This document shows positions 52,274-57,159 of a stretch of DNA of 57,159 nucleotides, in pieces (the first letter of the stretch is position 1; each line of letters starts with the position of its first letter). The DNA is from Nocardia xishanensis NBRC 101358. Lineage in GTDB: Bacteria; Actinomycetota; Actinomycetes; Mycobacteriales; Mycobacteriaceae. The notes below the pieces were generated by a model. That model was not told where the DNA came from. It worked only from the letters and a program-made list of their open reading frames with translations, and ran no database searches. A program made the position numbers and the translations under genes. Location: the NCBI RefSeq assembly GCF_001613365.1, contig NZ_BDCF01000011.1, positions 1 through 57,159 of the forward strand, given 5' to 3'.

Positions 52274-53518
52274 TCAACTCGAGTCGGTGTTCGCGCTCGC
52301 GGCGGGTGGGTGGAGCCGGTAAACCATCAATGCCGCGGACAGCAGCCGGGATTCGCCGGGGTCGGCGGGATCGAAGCCGGTGAGCTCGGCGATGCGGCGC
52401 AGGCGATAACTGAAGCTGTTGGGGTGCAGATGCACTTCGGCCGCCGCCGCCTTGCGATCGGAACCGTGCCTGATGTGCGCGTCGAGCGCCTCGAGCAGGT
52501 GCGGATACGGTTCGAGCGGAACGATGCATTGCGCCAGCCGATCTCGCGACCGTCCCGGACGGGTCAGCTGGTATTCCAGCATCAGGTCGTCGAGCACGTA
52601 GGTGCCCGTCGGGAGACCGAGGGCCCTGGCGAGATCGTTGAGTTCGGCGGCCTCGCTCGCTGCGGCCGCCAGCTCGCTGCGTGGCACCGATCCGGCGTCG
52701 ATCACGACGACGGCGTCGCCGAGCCGGGTTGCCAGCGCCGCGGCCAGCTCCGCGTACGGAGCCACCGGGTCCGCGGCCGACGGGAGCAGCGCGATGCCGG
52801 TCGTGCCGTCGAAAGTGTTCAGCGCGGTGGTTCCGGCGAGCGCGTCGAGCGCCTGTTGTACCAACCGGATTCGGCGGCGGGCCACCACGGCGTCGACCAT
52901 CGGACCCGCCTGGTTGAACGGGACGACCTGGATAGCGAGTATGTCGTAGCGATCGGCCAGCGTGATGTCGGCGCGGGCGGCCAGTTCGGCCGTCTCGGCG
53001 CCGCGCAACAACGCGGCGCACAGCAGCCTGCGGGCCTCCCGTTCGCTGCCGTAGATGGACTGCTCCACATCGCTGTGCGTCTCGGTGATCGACACGGTCA
53101 CATTGGTCAGCAGGTCGAGCAGCAGGTCGGAGAAGGCCAACAGGTCCGGCAGGTCGTCCGGCTCGGCGAGCGCCCCGGCCTCCGCCCACAGACGTCGCAC
53201 GGATCCGAACAGCGCCAAGATCAAGACCCGCAACGGAATTCGGTCTTCGGCGTGCCGCTGGACAACCGGAATCATGAGCTCGGCGACTTCCTCGGGAGTG
53301 CACGCCCGCCCTTCGTCGAGCGCCTCCAGGAACAGCGCGGCGCCCGCGACGATCGCGGGAATCACCTCGTCGGTGAAATGCCCAGCGGGCAACCCTTCGG
53401 CCTCCGGGATCGCGGCGATCCCGGCGTCGAGCAATTCGCTCATCAGATCGGTGAGACGCGGGACGAGCCGGTTGATGATCGGAGCATCGACCGACAGGCG
53501 TGGCTGTGCGGCGGACAT
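52274..53518 (-). CDS. PucR family regulator
   Basis: A 414-residue regulator. The N-terminal part is helical (RLVPRLTDLMSELLDAGIAA), the middle is a GGDEF-related fold (YDILAIQVVPFNQAG), and the C-terminus is the PucR HTH: LLEALDAHIRHGSDRKAAAA and VHLHPNSFSYRLRRIAELTG. Proteins of this kind often control lipid or purine genes next to them. The hydrolase downstream or the serine hydrolase upstream, both on the same strand, may be targets. Confidence 0.88.
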   Translation of the reverse strand: MSAAQPRLSVDAPIINRLVPRLTDLMSELLDAGIAAIPEAEGLPAGHFTDEVIPAIVAGAALFLEALDEGRACTPEEVAELMIPVVQRHAEDRIPLRVLILALFGSVRRLWAEAGALAEPDDLPDLLAFSDLLLDLLTNVTVSITETHSDVEQSIYGSEREARRLLCAALLRGAETAELAARADITLADRYDILAIQVVPFNQAGPMVDAVVARRRIRLVQQALDALAGTTALNTFDGTTGIALLPSAADPVAPYAELAAALATRLGDAVVVIDAGSVPRSELAAAASEAAELNDLARALGLPTGTYVLDDLMLEYQLTRPGRSRDRLAQCIVPLEPYPHLLEALDAHIRHGSDRKAAAAEVHLHPNSFSYRLRRIAELTGFDPADPGESRLLSAALMVYRLHPPAASANTDSS

Positions 53519-53550
53519 GGCGGCATTGTGACCGCCCGGCCGCCGCCGCG

Positions 53551-54696
53551 CTAGAGCGCCGCGTAGACCGCGGCGACGAGGTCGTAGGCGCGGCGGTCGC
53601 CCGCGAGGCCGTCGCGGCGCAGGTTCGGGATGAACGCCAGCGCGAGATCGTGTTCCAGGTCGCCGAGACCGACCGAGCCGCCCGCGCCGGGATGACCGAA
53701 CGCCGTCGCGCGGGCGGGCTTCGGGAGCAGGAAGTTCATCGAGGGGCGCATATAACCGAGGGCGAAAGCGCTTTCCAGGGAAAGGACTTCGTCCGGGCCG
53801 CGCACCCGTTCACGCACCGCGTCGCGCAGCGTCTCCGGGCGAAGCAGGTCGCCGCGGATCAGGTCGCGGTAGAAACGGGCCAGCGCGCGCGGCGTGGTGA
53901 CCAGGCCGGACGCGGGCCAGCCGCCCGCGAGAACAGCCGGATCGTTATAGGAGCCTGCGGGATTCGTCGACCCGCGCATCAGCAGGGAGTCGGGATCCCG
54001 ATAAGAGTCGACGAGCCGTCGCACCGCGGAGTCCTCCGGCAGATCGTCTGTCCGCCAAGTCATTTGATCGGCGGGCGGGAAACCGAGCCGGGCCGCGCGG
54101 GAGATCTCGCCCTCACCCGCCCAAAGTTCCGCACCGAAATGCTCCCTGACGAATTCCGGGACGGTGCGGCCGGTGCGTCTGCGCACCAGCTCGCCGACCA
54201 GCCAGCCGAAGGTGAGCGCGTGGTAGCCGTGTGCGGCGCCGGGCTCCCAGACCGGTGCCTGCCCGGCGAGCTCGGCCGCCATGGCTGCGGGGTCGGCCGC
54301 GTCCAGCTTGGTCAGCGGCCGGTCGAATGCGGGCAGGCCCGCGCGGTGGGTCAGCAGGTCTTCGACGGTGACCGAGTGCTTGCCGTGCGCGGCGAATTCC
54401 GGCCACCAGCGGCGCACCGGCTGCTCCGGCCTGGTCCCCTCGCGCTCCATGACCAGCAGCGCGGCGGTAGCGGTGACCGCCTTGGTGCAGGAGAACGCGA
54501 CGCACGGCGTGTCCGCGAGCCATGGCCGCCCGCTGCGCTCGTCGGCCACGCCGCCCCACAGATCGACCACCGGCCGTCCGCTCGCGAACACCGCTATCGC
54601 CGCGCCCCGGTTCTGCCCGTCGGCGAAGCTCGCCGCGAACACCTCCCGCACCTCACGGAAGGCGGGATCGCAGGTTCCGGCAATGGCATCCGTCAC
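53551..54696 (-). CDS. Serine hydrolase of the class C beta-lactamase/esterase family
   Basis: A 381-residue protein without a signal peptide. FSCTKAV carries the S-x-x-K motif (Ser69, Lys72), and HGYHALTFGW the Tyr region. FGHPGAGGSVGLGD is the third box (H-x-G in place of K-T-G), which points to an EstB/LipL-type esterase rather than a true beta-lactamase. GTG at 54696 lacks a ribosome site and lies 8 bases after a KstR-like operator, so a leaderless mRNA under that repressor is likely. A role in breakdown of lipid or sterol esters is inferred. Confidence 0.87.
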   Translation of the reverse strand: MTDAIAGTCDPAFREVREVFAASFADGQNRGAAIAVFASGRPVVDLWGGVADERSGRPWLADTPCVAFSCTKAVTATAALLVMEREGTRPEQPVRRWWPEFAAHGKHSVTVEDLLTHRAGLPAFDRPLTKLDAADPAAMAAELAGQAPVWEPGAAHGYHALTFGWLVGELVRRRTGRTVPEFVREHFGAELWAGEGEISRAARLGFPPADQMTWRTDDLPEDSAVRRLVDSYRDPDSLLMRGSTNPAGSYNDPAVLAGGWPASGLVTTPRALARFYRDLIRGDLLRPETLRDAVRERVRGPDEVLSLESAFALGYMRPSMNFLLPKPARATAFGHPGAGGSVGLGDLEHDLALAFIPNLRRDGLAGDRRAYDLVAAVYAAL

Positions 54697-54704
54697 CCAA
54701 AAAT

Positions 54705-54718
54705 TAGAACATGTTTCA
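54705..54718. promoter_or_regulatory. KstR-like operator before the serine hydrolase
   Basis: TAGAACATGTTTCA fits TnnAACnnGTTnnA; its left half equals the site at 26377 and its right half the site at 28782. It is 8 bases from the GTG of the serine hydrolase, and would block the promoter. Confidence 0.55.
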
Positions 54719-54727
54719 GTTCGGCTG

Positions 54728-55405
54728 TCACCAGCCGCGTTCGCGCCACTCCCCCAGGTGCGGGCGCTCCGCGCCGAGGGTGGTGTCGTCGCCGTGGCCC
54801 GGGTAGACGACGGTGTCGTCGTCGTAGCGATCGAAGAGCTTGGTGGTGACGTCGGTGTAGAGGGAAATGAAATCTTCAGGGCTGTGGGTCTTTCCGACGC
54901 CGCCGGGGAAGAGGCTGTCGCCGGTGAAGAGGTGGATGCGGCCGGGTTCTTCGGGGAGGGCGAGGGCGATCGAGCCAGGGGTGTGGCCGCTGAGGTGGAT
55001 AACGGTGAGGGTGAGGTCGCCGATCTCGACGGTGTCGCCGTCGGCGAGAAGGCGGTCGGGGGTGACGGGCAGCAGGTCGGCGTCGAGGCGGTGGGCCGCC
55101 GTGGGGACGCCGAGCTCGGCGGCGACCTCCTTCAGCGCCCACCAGTGGTCGGGGTGCTGGTGGGTGGTGACGATCAGGCGGACCTTGCCCGGCGCTTCCT
55201 GCTCGATGAGCTCGAGGATGCGGCCGGGTTCGTTGGCGGCGTCGATGAGCAACGCGGCACCGGTGGCCGCGCACTGCACGAGGTAGACGTTGTTGTCCAT
55301 CGCGCCGACGGACATCTTGACGATGCGCGCGCCGTCGATATCGCGCTGCTGCGGGTTCGATCCCGCGGACACGTGGCCGGTGTAGGGGCGGTCGATCGTG
55401 ATCAC
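54728..55405 (-). CDS. Metallo-beta-lactamase-fold hydrolase
   Basis: A 225-residue MBL-fold protein. The metal motif THQHPDHWWALKEV (HxHxDH), LSGHTPGSIAL, LFTGDSLFPGGVG and VYPGHGDDTT contain the usual His and Asp ligands of glyoxalase II-like hydrolases. VYLVQCAATGAALLIDA is the N-terminal half. The substrate is probably a thioester; not known. It lies 32 bases before the start of the serine hydrolase in the same direction, with the KstR-like site between them. Confidence 0.88.
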   Translation of the reverse strand: MITIDRPYTGHVSAGSNPQQRDIDGARIVKMSVGAMDNNVYLVQCAATGAALLIDAANEPGRILELIEQEAPGKVRLIVTTHQHPDHWWALKEVAAELGVPTAAHRLDADLLPVTPDRLLADGDTVEIGDLTLTVIHLSGHTPGSIALALPEEPGRIHLFTGDSLFPGGVGKTHSPEDFISLYTDVTTKLFDRYDDDTVVYPGHGDDTTLGAERPHLGEWRERGW

Positions 55406-55455
55406 GCCTCGATGCTATCCACTGATTCGGCCGGAACCGGGGATAGATTCGTGGG

Positions 55456-57159
55456 ATGCCGTCGCAGCCGAAATGTCGCGCCCGCCGGACCGCCCCGGTG
55501 GTGGCCTGTCTCCTGCTGCTGGTCACGGCGCTGCTCGGCGCGCCGACCGCCGCGGCGGAGCCACCGAGCCGGATGGACACCTATGTCGTCGACAGCGCGG
55601 GCGCGTTGAACCGCGAGCAGCGGGACAGCGTGCAGGCCGCGCTGGACCGTCTCTACGACGACCGGAAGCTCCGGCTGTGGATCTCCTACGTGCGCGATTT
55701 CGACGGGCTCGGTCCCGAGGCGTGGGCCGAACGCACCGCCGCCGCATCGGGTTTCGGCACCCGCGATCTGCTGCTCGCGGTCGCCACCGGTTCGCGCGAC
55801 TACTGGTTCTACGGCGAGCTGCCGGACGGAGTCAGCGACAGCGAACTGGAAGAGCTGCTGACCCGCGAGGTCGAGCCCGCGCTGCGCGACGGCGACTGGG
55901 CCACCGCGGGCATCGCGACCGCCGACGGCCTGAACTCGGCGATGAGCGCGGGCGGGGTGAGCTTCCGCACGCTGCTGATCCTGGCCATCGTCGTCGCGGT
56001 GGCGGTCGGCGCGCTGCTGCTGTACACGCGCAAACGCCGCGGCGATCGGCAGCGGGCCGCGCTGGACGCCGCGCGGCGCGTCGAGCCTGGCGACAGCGCC
56101 GCCCTCGCCGCGCTTCCGCTTGAGGCGCTGCACGCGCGTTCCCGTGAGGTGCTCGTCGAGATCGACAACGCGGTGCGCACCAGCGGCGAGGAATTGGAGC
56201 TGGCCGTCGGCGAATTCGGTGCGACGGCCGCGATGCCGTTCACCACCGCGCTGAACGACGCGAAGGCCGCGGCCGCCAAGGCGTTCGCCATTCGCCAGCG
56301 GCTCGACGACGGCCTTCCCGAGACCGCCGACGAGCAGCGCCGTCTGCTGATCGAGCTGATCGGCGCGGTGGGCCGCGCGGATCGCGAACTCGACGGGCGG
56401 GTAGCCGAATTCGACGCGATGCGCGACCTTTTGATCGACGCGCCGAGCCGGTTGGACGCGCTGACCAGGGACCTGGTCGATCTCACCGGCCGGGTGCCCG
56501 CCTCGGAGGCGGAGCTGACCAGGCTTACCGCCACGCATCCGGCGAGCGCGCTCGCCCCGATCCGGGACAACACGGCGATGGCGCGCGAGCGAATGGCCTT
56601 CGCCGAACAAAACATCGACGCGGGACGCGAGGCCATTGCGCTGCCGGTCGGCAAGCAGGGCGGCGCCGTCGGCGCGATCCGGGCCGCCGAGGCGGCCATC
56701 GGCCAGGCGCGCACGCTGCTCGACGCGGTCGACAACGCGGCGACCGACATCGCGCGGGCTCGCGACGGTCTGCCCGCGGTGCTCGACGAACTGCGCAAGG
56801 ACATCGCAGGCGCCACCGAACTCGCCGCGTTCGGCGGGCCGGAGCTGGCCGCCGCCACCGCCTCGGCGCGGCAGGCGCTCGACGAGGCGTCCGCCAAGGC
56901 CGACGCCGATCCGCTCGACGCCTTTCACGATGCGGTGGCCGCCGACGGTGATCTGGATCGGGCCATCGCCGCCGCCACCGATCGCAAGCTCGCCGCCGAG
57001 GATCTGCGCCGCCGCCTCGACCAGGCGCTCACCGACGCGGACGTCAGGGTGCGTGCCGCGGGCGAGTTCGTCACCACGCGCCGCGGCGGCATCGACGCCA
57101 CCGCGCGCACCCGGCTCTCCGAAGCGCAGCGGAATCTCGATGCGGCGCAACGGCTCGCG
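55456..57159 (+). CDS. TPM-domain membrane protein with long coiled coil (Rv2345-like), partial
   Basis: At least 568 residues, running off the right edge. A signal peptide (CLLLLVTALLGAPTAAAE) leads to a TPM domain at about 38-155: DTYVVDSAGALNREQRDSVQ, then LRLWISYVRDFDGLGPEAWA. A membrane helix (TLLILAIVVAVAVGALLLY) follows, and the rest, from about residue 220 on, is a very long Ala/Asp/Arg-rich coiled coil in the cytosol. In M. tuberculosis the matching gene stands near dgt. TAGATT lies 6 bases before the ATG and may drive a leaderless mRNA. Confidence 0.85.
   Translation, partial: MPSQPKCRARRTAPVVACLLLLVTALLGAPTAAAEPPSRMDTYVVDSAGALNREQRDSVQAALDRLYDDRKLRLWISYVRDFDGLGPEAWAERTAAASGFGTRDLLLAVATGSRDYWFYGELPDGVSDSELEELLTREVEPALRDGDWATAGIATADGLNSAMSAGGVSFRTLLILAIVVAVAVGALLLYTRKRRGDRQRAALDAARRVEPGDSAALAALPLEALHARSREVLVEIDNAVRTSGEELELAVGEFGATAAMPFTTALNDAKAAAAKAFAIRQRLDDGLPETADEQRRLLIELIGAVGRADRELDGRVAEFDAMRDLLIDAPSRLDALTRDLVDLTGRVPASEAELTRLTATHPASALAPIRDNTAMARERMAFAEQNIDAGREAIALPVGKQGGAVGAIRAAEAAIGQARTLLDAVDNAATDIARARDGLPAVLDELRKDIAGATELAAFGGPELAAATASARQALDEASAKADADPLDAFHDAVAADGDLDRAIAAATDRKLAAEDLRRRLDQALTDADVRVRAAGEFVTTRRGGIDATARTRLSEAQRNLDAAQRLA

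Noticed and set aside
55402..57150. 582-codon minus-strand open frame at the right end
   Set aside because: The plus strand encodes a signal peptide, TPM domain, membrane helix and coiled coil in one uninterrupted frame.

Overview
The window is high-GC actinobacterial DNA, and its gene content points to a mycolic-acid bacterium (Mycobacteriales), most likely Nocardia or a close relative. The reasons are an EphD-like hydrolase/short-chain dehydrogenase fusion, a wax ester synthase/diacylglycerol acyltransferase, a FabG3-like hydroxysteroid dehydrogenase, KstR-like operator motifs, an F420-type nitroreductase, PknK-like kinases, and the order tRNA-Asn / YtxH-like gene / dnaG / dgt seen around Rv2342-Rv2345 in M. 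tuberculosis. No taxonomic search was possible.

Layout. 1-6.5 kb: a frameshifted TerD-VWA gene, an SRPBCC protein, a KGG stress peptide, a secreted trypsin-like protein, and a two-gene unit of membrane-anchored binding protein plus P-loop ATPase. 6.6-10.7 kb: a MraY gene away from any cell-wall cluster, a small coiled-coil protein, thioesterase, enoyl-CoA hydratase-like protein and TetR regulator. 10.7-19.1 kb: a decaying stretch holding a TetR/tautomerase pair with twin operators, at least four broken genes, a methyltransferase, and a less GC-rich minus-strand group resembling a type VII secretion (WXG) effector locus. It ends beside a tRNA with anticodon CAT. 19.6-22.3 kb: F420-type nitroreductase, quinone oxidoreductase, and a divergent pair made of a Cys/Gly/Ser-rich membrane peptide and an unusual cytosolic protein.

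22.3-29.7 kb is a lipid/steroid region: a three-gene operon (PF10118-like metal protein, PDR-type ferredoxin reductase, EphD-like fusion), the acyltransferase, an alpha/beta hydrolase and the FabG3-like enzyme. Palindromes fitting TnnAACnnGTTnnA lie in front of the acyltransferase, between the hydrolase and FabG3-like gene, and again in front of a serine hydrolase at 54.7 kb. 29.8-34.9 kb: LysE/ArgO exporter with its LysR regulator, PpnP, an HxlR regulator with an atypical SDR, and a lone acyl-CoA carboxylase beta subunit.

35.2-42.1 kb is dominated by two divergent paralogues of about 1,100 residues, each a Ser/Thr kinase fused to a STAND-type ATPase, helical repeats and a LuxR helix-turn-helix. 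A TetR regulator, a secreted Gly/Trp-repeat peptide with a strong terminator, and a flavin monooxygenase follow. 44.9-57.2 kb: tRNA-Asn, a YtxH-like protein, a 20-bp periodic repeat, dnaG, dgt and a DUF218 protein, then two unknown proteins, two hydrolases, a PucR regulator, a metallo-beta-lactamase-fold hydrolase and a TPM-domain membrane protein that runs off the right edge.

All functions are read from translated sequence and motif recognition; none was checked against a database. Long open frames antisense to real genes are frequent in this GC-rich DNA and were left out.
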